DNA of 64,000 nucleotides from Oscillospiraceae bacterium (GTDB lineage Bacteria > Bacillota > Clostridia > Oscillospirales > Oscillospiraceae): assembly GCA_902778115.1 (NCBI GenBank), contig CACYWG010000018.1, forward strand, positions 21,012-85,011, in the 5' to 3' direction. Position 1 is the stretch's first letter. Each line of letters begins with the position of its first letter. This document shows positions 7,239 to 15,903 of this stretch, one piece after another. The notes below the pieces were generated by a model. That model was not told where the DNA came from. It was given only the letters and a program-made list of their open reading frames with translations, and did no database searches. The position numbers were made by a program, and so were the translations under genes.

Positions 7239-8471
7239 ATGAAAAACAACCACAGGCGGAGACTGATCGACCTGACGACTCAGCGCTCCCAGCAGCTGGC
7301 TGCGGCCGACGAGGCCCTCGAAGCCAACGACCAGGCGGCGTTTGACGCAGCCATGTCCAAGGTCAAAGATCTGGACGCTCAGATCAAACAGGTCAAAGAC
7401 CTGATCGCCGCCCATGAGGCGACCCCCGCGGACATTGAGCACGCCATGAACGAGCAGCAGCGCGGCGAAGCGGCGTTTAAACGTGCGAGTGTTGTCCGCG
7501 CTTCGAACGAATATGCGCGCGCTTTCTGCGATGCTGTCCGTTCTCGCGTTGCCCCCAACAATGTGAACAACGACCGATTTGGTGTTCTGATGAACGCTCT
7601 CACTGAAAGCGGCAACGACGGCGTCGACGGCGGCTTCCTGGTTCCCATTGACATGCAGACCCGTATCATTGAGCTGATGCGTGAAGACATCGACCTTGGC
7701 CAGCTGGTCAACGAAGAAATGGTGACCACGCTGTCCGGCTATCGCGTGATCGATACGGCCCCCACCACCGGCTTTACCAAAGTGTCCGAAATGGGCGCCA
7801 TCCCGAAGGATGATCAGCCGGCCTTCCGCCGTGTCCCCTACTCTGTTGAAGAGTATTCGCTGATTGTTCCTATTTCCAATGATTTGCTCAACGACAACGA
7901 TGCCGGCCTGATGGAATACCTCTCCCGCTGGATGGCGAGGAAGGCTGTCATCACCCGCAATCTTCTCGTGCTGGCCAAGCTCAAGGCGCTGACCCCGACG
8001 CCGGTTGCTGCCGACGGCGAAATCAAAGCGATCAAACGCGTTCTGAACAAGGGCCTGGATCCCGCTATTTCCAGAGGAGCCATCCTGCTGGCCAACCAGA
8101 GCGCTTATGACTGCCTCGATCAGCTTGAGGACAGCATGCACCGCAGCCTGATTCAGCCGGATCTGACCGACAACGGTTTCGAGCGCTTCAAGAAGCGCCC
8201 CATCCACTGTGTTTCCGATGCGCTCCTCGCCAACGCGGAGGCCGGTTCTCCGCTGTTCATCGGCAATCTGAAGCAGTTTATGACGATCTTCAATCGCCAG
8301 GCCATGGAATTTGCAAGCACCAACGTCGGCGGCAATGCGTGGAACACCAACAGCACCGAAGGTCGCGCCATCATGCGTCTTGACGTGCAGACTATGGACA
8401 CCGATGCCGCCAAGTATCTGCAGCTTGCCGGCGGCCTTGACGAGGACGAGGACGACGGCGGCGAGGGCTGA
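7239..8471 (+). CDS. Major capsid protein, HK97 fold
   Basis: A 410-residue protein. The first 85 or so residues are a charged coiled coil (QLAAADEALEANDQAAF...), the scaffold-like delta domain removed by the preceding protease. The capsid core follows, with DGGFLVPIDMQTRIIELM, SLIVPISNDLLNDNDAGLMEYL and a C-terminal P-domain/A-domain pattern. AAGGAGG at 7224-7230 gives a strong start. The extreme C-terminus is very acidic (EDEDDGGEG). Confidence 0.93.
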   Translation: MKNNHRRRLIDLTTQRSQQLAAADEALEANDQAAFDAAMSKVKDLDAQIKQVKDLIAAHEATPADIEHAMNEQQRGEAAFKRASVVRASNEYARAFCDAVRSRVAPNNVNNDRFGVLMNALTESGNDGVDGGFLVPIDMQTRIIELMREDIDLGQLVNEEMVTTLSGYRVIDTAPTTGFTKVSEMGAIPKDDQPAFRRVPYSVEEYSLIVPISNDLLNDNDAGLMEYLSRWMARKAVITRNLLVLAKLKALTPTPVAADGEIKAIKRVLNKGLDPAISRGAILLANQSAYDCLDQLEDSMHRSLIQPDLTDNGFERFKKRPIHCVSDALLANAEAGSPLFIGNLKQFMTIFNRQAMEFASTNVGGNAWNTNSTEGRAIMRLDVQTMDTDAAKYLQLAGGLDEDEDDGGEG

Positions 8472-8476
8472 TTCCC

Positions 8477-8791
8477 ATGGCTACGAGCAGCACTGTCGCG
8501 GCGACAATCACCGCCGATCTGGTGACACGCTGCCTGCAATATTGCAAGCTGGAAGAGATTGCCGATAACCCTGACGAACGTGCGCTCTTCATAGACTTCA
8601 TGGCTGGCGCCGCCAGCTATCTGGCCAAGAACAACATCCCGGAGGATGATCCGCAGTACCGGCTCATCCTCTTTGGGATGACGCTGCACGATTACGACCA
8701 CAGGGACGACGTGCAGAGCATCCAGGCATACCCTGCGAACATCCGGCTGAAGATCGATCAGCTGAAACAGGCCAATTTTAACTACGGTTAA
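8477..8791 (+). CDS. Head-tail connector protein (gp6-like)
   Basis: A 104-residue mostly helical protein (VTRCLQYCKLEEI, FMAGAASYLAKNN, ILFGMTLHDYDHRDD), matching the small DNA-packaging/head-tail connectors that follow HK97-type capsid genes and sit under the portal ring. It starts six bases after the capsid stop. Assignment rests on position, size and the LHDYDHR pattern. Confidence 0.8.
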   Translation: MATSSTVAATITADLVTRCLQYCKLEEIADNPDERALFIDFMAGAASYLAKNNIPEDDPQYRLILFGMTLHDYDHRDDVQSIQAYPANIRLKIDQLKQANFNYG

Positions 8792-8856
8792 GGCCGGTGC
8801 TTTGAGAGCCGGGGCCACGTGTCCGATTTGGACACGCGGCCCCGGCTTTTTCTTTT
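8792..8856 (+). terminator. Terminator-like hairpin in repeated linker
   Basis: Bases 8792-8817 are identical to 1702-1727. The stem AGCCGGGGCC (8807-8816) pairs with GGCCCCGGCT (8838-8847), followed by TTTTTCTTTT. The loop holds the palindrome GTGTCCGATTTGGACAC (8819-8835), giving a nested hairpin. It lies between the connector and head-closure genes, so it may attenuate late transcription. Confidence 0.7.
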
Positions 8857-8869
8857 GGAGGTGAAATCC

Positions 8870-9205
8870 GTGATCGATCCCGGCAAGATGCGGCACCGCA
8901 TCACGTTCAAACAATTCAACGGCGAGCGCGATGAGTACGGCGACCCGCTGGATCACGACGAGAGCAACTGGAAGGACGTCGCCACAGTCTGGGCGTCCAT
9001 CGACCCGATCAGCGGCCGCGAGTTCTACGAGGCCGGGCAGAGCCAGAGCGAGGTCACGCACAAGATCCGCTGCCGGTACCGCCCCGGGCTCAAGAACGAA
9101 ATGCGGATCTACTACAAGTCCCGCCGCTTCTACATCGTGTCGATCATCGACTGGGAGGAGCGGCACGAGAGCCTGCTGATCATGGCAAAGGAGCTGGTCG
9201 AATGA
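8870..9205 (+). CDS. Head-tail adaptor / head closure protein
   Basis: A 111-residue protein of the head-tail adaptor family: IDPGKMRHRITFKQFNG at the N-terminus, then WASIDPISGREFYEAGQ and a C-terminal YIVSIIDWEERHESLLIM. It closes the filled head before tail joining. Start GTG at 8870 has GGAGGTG at 8857-8863. It overlaps the next gene by four bases (ATGA, 9202-9205). Confidence 0.87.
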   Translation: MIDPGKMRHRITFKQFNGERDEYGDPLDHDESNWKDVATVWASIDPISGREFYEAGQSQSEVTHKIRCRYRPGLKNEMRIYYKSRRFYIVSIIDWEERHESLLIMAKELVE

Positions 9206-9696
9206 GCGTCACCTTTGACACCCGCGAGCTCAAAGCTTTTCAGCTGACCATTCAGCGCATGGGCGGGATCCCGGCCAAGGTGGCCACCAAGGCCGCCGGC
9301 AAAGGAGCCACTGTCGTGCGCCGCGAGGTGCGCAGCCGGATCCCGGTCGGTGAGACCGGCGAGCTGAAGCGCGGCATCAAGCGCAAGGGCGAGCGCAGCC
9401 GGATCAAGGGCAAGAAGGTCTACGACCTGATGTTTGACCCGGCGAAAAACTCCATCTTTCAGAAGCCGGTCAAGCACCCAGGCGAGGCCGGCAGCACCAG
9501 CACCAAAGGCGGCCACGCCTATTACCCCGCGTCGATGCAGTACGGCTTTCTCACCCGCAGCAAGGGCGGCGGCTATTCCTATGTGCCCGGTTATCAGTTC
9601 ATGGACAAGGGCACCGAGGCCGCGGCAGCGCCGGCGAGCCAGGCAGTCATCGATACCGCAGTAAAGGAGCTGCAAAACGAATGGCTCAAGAAATGA
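9202..9696 (+). CDS. HK97 gp10-like head-tail protein
   Basis: A 164-residue basic protein with the HK97-gp10 pattern: KAAGKGATVVRREVRSRIPV, GELKRGIKRKG, HYYPASMQYG-like HAYYPASMQYG and a C-terminal VIDTAVKELQNEWLKK. Involved in joining head and tail. It overlaps genes on both sides, consistent with one late operon. Confidence 0.85.
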   Translation: MSVTFDTRELKAFQLTIQRMGGIPAKVATKAAGKGATVVRREVRSRIPVGETGELKRGIKRKGERSRIKGKKVYDLMFDPAKNSIFQKPVKHPGEAGSTSTKGGHAYYPASMQYGFLTRSKGGGYSYVPGYQFMDKGTEAAAAPASQAVIDTAVKELQNEWLKK

Positions 9697-10082
9697 CCCC
9701 TGAAAAGCTGATTTCCGAGGCTCTGGAGCAAATGGAGCACCGGCCGATGAAGCTTTACCCGTTCTCGGCGCTCAAAAACGCTGCAGCGCCCTTCGGATTT
9801 TACCGCCGCAGCGCTGAAAGCGAAGAGGACGCGCTCGACGGCCCCACCGGCCTGATGAGCGCGGACTTTGAGATCTCGATCGTCGTTGCGACCTATGAGC
9901 AGCTGAGCGCCTACTGCATGGCTGCCCGGGCTGCGCTGCTGGCGCTGCGCGGCGTGGAGCGCGACGGCCTCCTGATCGAGTCCGTCACCGTCCGGCTGGC
10001 CTCGCCGGATCTCGAAGAAACCGAGGTCAACCTGTACCGCAGGGTTTATATCCTGCACATCGATTATCAATACACCAGATAA
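9681..10082 (+). CDS. Tail terminator / completion protein
   Basis: A 133-residue protein starting inside the previous gene (16-base overlap). It has the size and position of tail terminators (gpU/gp17-like). A central segment FEISIVVATYEQLSAYCMAARAALLAL is followed by two beta strands and LYRRVYILHIDYQYTR. It would cap the tail tube and set tail length together with the tape measure. Assigned mainly by gene order. Confidence 0.65.
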   Translation: MAQEMTPEKLISEALEQMEHRPMKLYPFSALKNAAAPFGFYRRSAESEEDALDGPTGLMSADFEISIVVATYEQLSAYCMAARAALLALRGVERDGLLIESVTVRLASPDLEETEVNLYRRVYILHIDYQYTR

Positions 10083-10099
10083 GGAAAGGAGATCCCACT

Positions 10100-10518
10100 A
10101 TGAAATCCAATTCCGTCGGTACCAAGCTGATCGTCGACGGCAAGACCGTCGGCGGCCTTACCAGCATCAACGGCATCGACATCAACGCCGACAGCATCGA
10201 CGTCTCCGACCTCTCGAACACCACCGGCTACAAAAGCTGCCCGGCTGGAAGGACGTCTCGGATCTGACCGCCTCCGGCTTCATGGACGGTGAGGATGAGG
10301 GCCAGGATGAGCTCTACACCCTGCTGGCCAGCGGCAACGTCGTCGACTGCTCCATTGTCCTCCCCGCAAAGATCGGCAAGACCTGGTCCTTCAAGGCCGG
10401 CGTGATCCGCTTCTCGACCTCGATCGACGTCAATGACGCGGTCAAGTTCGATATGACCCTTGCCGTCAGCGGCCAGCCTGTCCTCGCGGCCACGCAGCAG
10501 GCGCAGGGCAACGGCTAA
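10100..10518 (+). pseudogene. Major tail tube protein, frameshifted
   Basis: Translation from ATG 10100 (RBS AAAGGAGAT) runs MKSNSVGTKLIVDGKTVGG to DLSNTTGYK and then stops at 10265-10267. The rest of the tail protein (LPGWKDVSDLTASGF... to QAQGNG, stop at 10518) is in another frame. The break is at AAAA, 10232-10235; one extra A gives YKKLPGWKD and a continuous product of about 139 residues. The parts together match lambda gpV/phi13-type tail tube proteins. It is either a real inactivating deletion or a homopolymer sequencing error. Confidence 0.85.
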
Positions 10519-10532
10519 GGAGGGCCTGACAG

Positions 10533-10886
10533 ATGGACAACAATACCACCGTGATCCTTGAGCTCGACCGCCCGCGCGAGCTCCGCTGCGGCCACAAGGC
10601 GCTCAAGCAGTTCAGCGCCATGACGGGGTGCAGCATGGTCGAAGTCCAGGACGAGGTTCAGCACTATGACAAGCTGACCCTGCTGCTTTACTGCATGCTG
10701 CACGCCGACGACCCCACCGTGACGCCGGAACAGCTTGACGACTGGCTTGACAAGCTGCCGAAGCTGAAGCCCGCGATCGTAGCGGTCGCCGATGCCGTTA
10801 AAGCGGCCTTCGACGATGATGACGATGCGCCCGGCGACGGCGAGGAAACCCCTCCGGAGGCGGCTGGGACTGGCGAAAAAGCCTGA
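10533..10886 (+). CDS. Tail assembly chaperone (gpG-like)
   Basis: A 117-residue protein between tail tube and tape measure genes, the fixed position of G/GT chaperones that coat the tape measure during tail assembly. It has LDRPRELRCGHKALKQFSAMTG and a helical centre. The acidic end (DDDDDAPGDGEETPPE) runs into the slippery sequence just before the stop. RBS GGAGGG at 10518-10524. A fraction of ribosomes should shift to -1 and make the longer GT form (see next entry). Confidence 0.8.
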   Translation: MDNNTTVILELDRPRELRCGHKALKQFSAMTGCSMVEVQDEVQHYDKLTLLLYCMLHADDPTVTPEQLDDWLDKLPKLKPAIVAVADAVKAAFDDDDDAPGDGEETPPEAAGTGEKA

Positions 10887-11155
10887 GCCTGGCCGCCACG
10901 CTTGGCATCAGCGTCCGGGACTGGGAGTACATGAGGGCGCAGGGTGAGCGGATCCGCGCCGAGCAGAAGGCCGTGCGCGGCAATCTGTATTCCCTCTCAG
11001 TCCTGATCCGCGCCATGGTGTGGGCCTGTCACCCGCCGTCCTATGAGACGGCGTTCCCGGACGACGCTGAAAAACCCAAAGACATGACAGACGACGAAAT
11101 CTACGCCACGATCCGCGCGCTCAACGCGGCTATGGGCGGAAAGGAGGTCGATTGA
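10875..11155 (+). CDS. Tail chaperone GT extension (-1 frameshift)
   Basis: The zero frame reads GAA AAA GCC TGA (10875-10886). Slipping back one base on AAA (10878-10880 to 10877-10879) continues in frame as SLSLAATLGISVRDWEYM and runs to the stop at 11153-11155, adding about 91 residues. The extension has no good ribosome site of its own. Slippage just before the G stop is the classic arrangement for siphovirus GT proteins. The C-terminal part (LSVLIRAMVWACHPPSYET) would contact the tape measure. Confidence 0.75.
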
Positions 11156-13650
11156 TGGCTGTCGTAAAAAACCTGATGGTCCGCGCCGGCGCCGACTTCT
11201 CGGCGATCACCAAGCAGGCCAACAAGGTCAATCAGTCTCTAACCGGCATGCAGTCGACCTTTGACAAGGTCGGCGCAACAATCAAAAAGGCTTTTTCTTT
11301 CGGCGCTCTCGCAGCTGCTACCAAAGCGCTTGCCAGCGCCGGCAAGGAAGCCAAAGAATCCTATGACCAGCAGGCCGAGGCCCAGGCCAAGCTTGCCCAG
11401 GTCATGCGCAATACCATGGGCGCATCCAGCAAGGAGGTCGCGGAGATCCAGGCGCTGGCCGACGCCCAGCAGAAGCTCGGCATCATCAGCGCGGACACGC
11501 AGATCGCCGCGGCGCAGGAGCTGGCAACCTATCTGCAGATGCCGAGCAGCCTCAAGACGCTGCTGCCGGTGCTCAACGATATGGTCGCACAGCAGTACGG
11601 CCTGAAAGCCTCGGCAGAGCAGGCCACGACGATCGCAACGATGCTCGGCAAGGTCATGGAGGGGCAGACCGGCGCGCTGAGCCGCTACGGCTACAGCTTT
11701 ACCGAAGCCCAAGAGGCCGTGCTCAAGTACGGCGATGAGGCGGAGCGCGCGGCTGTCCTGGCTGACGTGGTCTCGCAGTCCGTTGGCGGCATGAACGCCG
11801 CCCTTGCCAGCACGCCGAGCGGCCGCCTGAGGCAGGTCAGCAATACCCTTGATGATATCAAGGCGCAGTTTGGCCAGGCGTTCACGATCGGCAGCACCGC
11901 CTTTATCCCCATGCTCAACAGCGTCGCTTCGGCCAACCGCGTCGCAGTGGCCTTTGCCAACGTCTTCGGCGGCAAAGTTACCACGCAGGCCGTGGATTAT
12001 GCTGCTGCTGCAGCCGGCGCCGGATCTGCCGGCGCAGCCGGCATGGACAAGCTGGCCGCAGCGACGAAGAAGGCGGGATCCGCAGCAAAGGAAGCGCTGA
12101 GCACCGCCAGCTTTGACACGCTGCACATCCTGGCCGACAAGTCCAAAAGCGGCGGTGGCGGCGGCTCAGACGACGACACCGACACCGGCGGCATCGATAT
12201 TGGCAGCGGTGGCGGCGGAATGATCGTCGGCGGCGAAGAGATGATCGAAAGCGTCGGCTGGCTGGAGGGCGCGCTCACCAAGCTGCGCGATTTTGCCGCA
12301 GGGCTCGATTTCGGGCCACTACAAGAAAGTTTCGGCCGGCTAAAGGATTCTGCCAAGGCCCTGGCCGAAACGATCGGAGACGGCCTCTCCTGGGCCTTTG
12401 ACAATGTCCTTGCACCGCTGGCGTCCTGGACTGTCTCCGAGCTGCTCCCGGCATTCTTTGATACGCTCGCCAGCGCCTTAGATTTCCTTAACGCGACACT
12501 CGAGACACTCGCCCCTGCCGGTGAGTGGCTCTTCGAGAACTTCCTGCAGCCGCTTGCCGAATGGACGGGCGACACGAGCATCGATGCGCTCGGCGAGATC
12601 TCCGATCTGTTGAGCGATCTTGCGGATCTGCTCTCCGGCGACCTTAGTCTTGGCGACTTCACTGCGCAGCTTGATCCACTGCAATCCGGGCTCCTTTCTG
12701 TCGCTGCAGCCTTGGGTGCAGTGGAACTTGCCGGTCTCGGGATCCAGGGCATTGAGTTCTTCGGCAATCTTCCCGCGCTGACCGGGAACATTGGGAAGCT
12801 CGCCGAAGTATTTGCCCTCGTCTCCGGCGGCGCCGGCACGCTGCACGAGGCGATGGATGCCGTCTTTGGCAAGAAATCCATTCTCGCCGGCGTCGGAGCT
12901 CTGATCGGCGGCGCAGTCCTTGCTATCACCAACTTCGTTTCCATGCTGAAGAATGGCTTTAGCTGGGTCAATGAGGCTCTGATGGTGGTCGGCATTGCGA
13001 TCGCCGCGATCGGCGCTGTCATTCTCGGCGCGCCTGCTGCTGTTGCAGCCGTCATCGCCGCAATCGTGGCCGTAGTGGCCACCGCCGTCGTGTTGATCAA
13101 GCAGCACTGGTCAGAGATCGTTACGTTCTTTCAAAATCTCGGGCAGAAGATCTCCCAGGTCTTCACGAATATCTGGACCGGTGTTGTTAACGGTGCGAAG
13201 AGCATCATCAACGGTCTGCTCGGCTGGATGGAGGGCTTCATCAACGGCATCATTGCCGGCTTTAACCTGCTGAAATCTGCGATCAATTCCCTGTCCTTCA
13301 CCATCCCGTCCTGGGTGCCGGGCATCGGCGGCGCGACTGTTGGCTTCAACATTCCGCTGACCGGATCGATCTCCCTGCCCCGCCTAGCGACCGGCGCCGT
13401 CATCCCTCCGAACAATGAGTTCATGGCCATTCTGGGCGACCAGACGCAGGGCATGAACATCGAGACGCCGGAGGAGCTGCTGCGTCAGATCGTCCGCGAG
13501 GAGAACGATAACAGCCGGATTCTGGACGCCATCCTGGACGCGATCCGCGAGGGCAAGGTGATCGCTGTTGATCACCGGGTTCTCGGCCGCACGATGCGGG
13601 AAAGCCAGGCCTCCGATGCGCGCAGCTCCGGCCTGACCGTGTTCGCATAA
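11155..13650 (+). CDS. Tail tape measure protein
   Basis: An 831-residue protein. It opens with the usual coiled helices (FSAITKQANKVNQSLTGMQ, LASAGKEAKESYDQQAEAQ), continues through long amphipathic stretches and a Gly/Asp-rich linker (about 335-360). Several hydrophobic segments (about 570-660) fit membrane insertion during DNA injection. It sets tail length. The start ATG at 11155 overlaps the preceding TGA; AAGGAGG at 11141-11147. Confidence 0.9.
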   Translation: MAVVKNLMVRAGADFSAITKQANKVNQSLTGMQSTFDKVGATIKKAFSFGALAAATKALASAGKEAKESYDQQAEAQAKLAQVMRNTMGASSKEVAEIQALADAQQKLGIISADTQIAAAQELATYLQMPSSLKTLLPVLNDMVAQQYGLKASAEQATTIATMLGKVMEGQTGALSRYGYSFTEAQEAVLKYGDEAERAAVLADVVSQSVGGMNAALASTPSGRLRQVSNTLDDIKAQFGQAFTIGSTAFIPMLNSVASANRVAVAFANVFGGKVTTQAVDYAAAAAGAGSAGAAGMDKLAAATKKAGSAAKEALSTASFDTLHILADKSKSGGGGGSDDDTDTGGIDIGSGGGGMIVGGEEMIESVGWLEGALTKLRDFAAGLDFGPLQESFGRLKDSAKALAETIGDGLSWAFDNVLAPLASWTVSELLPAFFDTLASALDFLNATLETLAPAGEWLFENFLQPLAEWTGDTSIDALGEISDLLSDLADLLSGDLSLGDFTAQLDPLQSGLLSVAAALGAVELAGLGIQGIEFFGNLPALTGNIGKLAEVFALVSGGAGTLHEAMDAVFGKKSILAGVGALIGGAVLAITNFVSMLKNGFSWVNEALMVVGIAIAAIGAVILGAPAAVAAVIAAIVAVVATAVVLIKQHWSEIVTFFQNLGQKISQVFTNIWTGVVNGAKSIINGLLGWMEGFINGIIAGFNLLKSAINSLSFTIPSWVPGIGGATVGFNIPLTGSISLPRLATGAVIPPNNEFMAILGDQTQGMNIETPEELLRQIVREENDNSRILDAILDAIREGKVIAVDHRVLGRTMRESQASDARSSGLTVFA

Positions 13651-13660
13651 GGAGGCCACC

Positions 13661-14035
13661 ATGGAAGAAATCAAAGCCTGCTTCTGGGTAGACGGCGAGG
13701 ACTTTTCCGACTGTGTGAAGGTCTCCGGCCTCAAGTGGAAAAAGAGCGACCTGGACGACGAGAAATCCGGCCGCACGCAGGACACTGTCATGCGCCGCTA
13801 TGTCAAAGGCAAAAAGCGGCAGCTGACCGTCACCTGCAAGCGGCTGGAATACGCCCGCGGCCATGCACTGGCCGTCGCCCTGGACAAGCCCTTTGTGCAG
13901 ATCAAGTTTCTTGATCTGCGGCTTGGCGTCATCACCAAAACCTTTTACGGCACGGACATTGAGGCCACGGAGGTCGGCACCGTCGGCAGCAAGACCTACT
14001 TTGACAGCACCAAGTTTACCCTGGTCGAACAGTGA
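13661..14035 (+). CDS. Tail protein after tape measure
   Basis: A 124-residue beta-rich protein (CFWVDGEDFSDCVKVSGLKW, RRYVKGKKRQLTVTCKRLEY, FYGTDIEATEVGTV). It occupies the place of distal-tail or hub accessory proteins between tape measure and baseplate genes. AAGGAGG lies at 13649-13655. I do not recognise a named family. Confidence 0.6.
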   Translation: MEEIKACFWVDGEDFSDCVKVSGLKWKKSDLDDEKSGRTQDTVMRRYVKGKKRQLTVTCKRLEYARGHALAVALDKPFVQIKFLDLRLGVITKTFYGTDIEATEVGTVGSKTYFDSTKFTLVEQ

Positions 14036-14044
14036 GGTGGATCT

Positions 14045-14734
14045 ATGCATCAGACGTCTGCGCTTTATAAAGAGCTGCTGCAGCTGCCTCACTACAAAGA
14101 GCACAAGCTCGTGGTCAACGGCGTCGACTATGCGGAAGGTGAGCATTTCTCGCTGGATCTGAGCGGCGCTGTCATCCCGGGCAGCACACTGCAGATCGGC
14201 GCCTGCCCGTCCAGGACGATCAAGGCCACGATCGTCGACCTTGGCCTTACGATCCCGCCTATGGCCAAGCTCGAGCCCATGAGCCGCATCACCGACGGCG
14301 TGCGCGTCAGCGAGTGGATCCCGAAGGGTGTCTACTATATCGACACCCGGGATCCCGACGCCCCGCCCGGGCAGCTCTCCTTCGAGGGCTACGACGATAT
14401 GCTCAAGGCGGATGCGCCGTACCCCGGCAGCTCCCTCAGCTGGCCGGCCACGGACATCGACGTCGTGCGGGAGATCGCAAAGCACATGGGCGTCACGGTC
14501 GACCCCCGCACCGTCGCCCTGATGACCAATCGGTACCCGGTACCCTTTCCCGCGCAGTACACCATGCGCGAGGTGCTCGGCTACATCGCGGCCATGTATG
14601 CCGGCTGCTTTGTCATGTCGGATCTCGCGCAGCTGCAGCTGATCACTCTCTACAGCATGGCCGAGACGACGCACTACCTGGTGACGGAGTCCGGCAAGCC
14701 GATCACGATCGGAGGTGTGAGGATCCTTGTCTGA
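14045..14734 (+). CDS. Tail hub / baseplate protein, N-terminal part
   Basis: A 229-residue protein with gp27-like tail hub character: SLDLSGAVIPGSTLQIGAC, SEWIPKGVYYIDTRDPDAPPG, LSFEGYDDMLKADAPY and a YTMREVLGYIAAMYAGCFVM helix, ending ESGKPITIGGVRILV. In many siphoviruses this region and the next gene form one long tail protein. Here a stop and a new start in another frame separate them by an 8-base overlap. Confidence 0.65.
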   Translation: MHQTSALYKELLQLPHYKEHKLVVNGVDYAEGEHFSLDLSGAVIPGSTLQIGACPSRTIKATIVDLGLTIPPMAKLEPMSRITDGVRVSEWIPKGVYYIDTRDPDAPPGQLSFEGYDDMLKADAPYPGSSLSWPATDIDVVREIAKHMGVTVDPRTVALMTNRYPVPFPAQYTMREVLGYIAAMYAGCFVMSDLAQLQLITLYSMAETTHYLVTESGKPITIGGVRILV

Positions 14735-15893
14735 TTACAAATACCTCGGCCGCAGCTTCAAGACCTTCACCCCGGTCAAGCCTTTTGCACCGTACAGCCG
14801 CGTCGTGATCAACATCGATGACGACACGGCCGTTTCGGCCGGAAACGATTCCGGCTATACCCTGCAGATCGAATGTCCCTGGGGCACGAAGGCCATGGCC
14901 GAAAACATCCTGCGCAGTCTCGCCGGCAAGTCCTATCAGCCCTTCCAGGCCAAAGACGCGCAGCTTGACCCTGCCGTCGAACTTGGCGATACGCTGAGCA
15001 TCGGCGGCGTCCGCGGCGTGCTGTATCAGCAGAGCACCAAGCTCACCGCGGGAGCTCTGTCTCAGATCGCTGCCCCGGGCGAGCAGGAGATCAATCACGA
15101 GTATCCCTACAAGTCACCAGCCACGCGGAAATTTACGCGTCAGGTCAAGATGCTGCGCGCGGAGCTCATCATTGCCGAGGGCAATATCGAAGCCAAGGTC
15201 TCCCGCGAGGGCGGCGACAACGCATCCTTCGGCTGGAAGATGGATCTGACGCGGCATGCCTGGTATGCCGACGGCAGCCTTGTCATGGAGGTCAAGCGCA
15301 GCGGCCTCAAGGTCGAGGGCGAGATCATCGCCAATTCCGGCAAAATCGGCGACTGCTTGATCGAAAACGGTGTCCTGAAAATCGCGAGCGCCAACATTGA
15401 CAACATCAACGCCGAAAAGATCACCGCCGGCTATCTGTCGGTCGACCGGATCGAAAGTGCGAGCCTGACAGGCGCAAAAATCGCCGCCGGAACAATCTCC
15501 GGCGGCAGCGGCGGCAACATCGGCGGGTCTACCTTGACGACCTGGAACACAGCGTCCGGCATCAACACCAACCTGGGATATGCCGCCGGCTATGGCATGG
15601 CGATCGTACAGGGCACATCAAACTATCCTGGCGTATTCAACTGCGGCACGCTGTACGCAAAAACCGGCATTACCGTAACGGGATCCGGCGGCGCTTCGTT
15701 CTCGGCTAACATGACGCTGCTCAATGCGAAGAAATTCAGCATCACGGGCCAGAGCACGCTGGAAATCCTTTCCGGATCCTTTTTCAACTTTTCAGGTTAT
15801 GGCGTTACGTGGAAATCGCTGCGCTATGTTTCGGATGTCATCGGCGGCGTAGCAGAATATGCGACTGTCTACTATTTAGGCAGGACTTCATAA
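14727..15893 (+). CDS. Tail hub / tail tip protein, C-terminal part
   Basis: A 388-residue protein starting TTG at 14727 with GGAGGTG nine bases upstream (14711-14717), which supports independent, coupled translation. The N-terminal part (YKYLGRSFKTFTPV to GVLYQQSTKL) continues the hub fold. Then come LRAELIIAEGNIEAKVS, IDNINAEKITAGYLSVDRI and a beta-rich tip. The INAEKITAGYL pattern is typical of tail tip and fibre attachment proteins. Confidence 0.7.
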   Translation: MSDYKYLGRSFKTFTPVKPFAPYSRVVINIDDDTAVSAGNDSGYTLQIECPWGTKAMAENILRSLAGKSYQPFQAKDAQLDPAVELGDTLSIGGVRGVLYQQSTKLTAGALSQIAAPGEQEINHEYPYKSPATRKFTRQVKMLRAELIIAEGNIEAKVSREGGDNASFGWKMDLTRHAWYADGSLVMEVKRSGLKVEGEIIANSGKIGDCLIENGVLKIASANIDNINAEKITAGYLSVDRIESASLTGAKIAAGTISGGSGGNIGGSTLTTWNTASGINTNLGYAAGYGMAIVQGTSNYPGVFNCGTLYAKTGITVTGSGGASFSANMTLLNAKKFSITGQSTLEILSGSFFNFSGYGVTWKSLRYVSDVIGGVAEYATVYYLGRTS

Positions 15894-15903
15894 GGAGACT
15901 TTA

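Noticed and set aside
10225..10245. Programmed frameshift in the major tail gene
   Set aside because: The needed -1 slip would move AAA onto CAA with poor pairing, and the position in mid-gene is not used for this in known phages. An indel is simpler.
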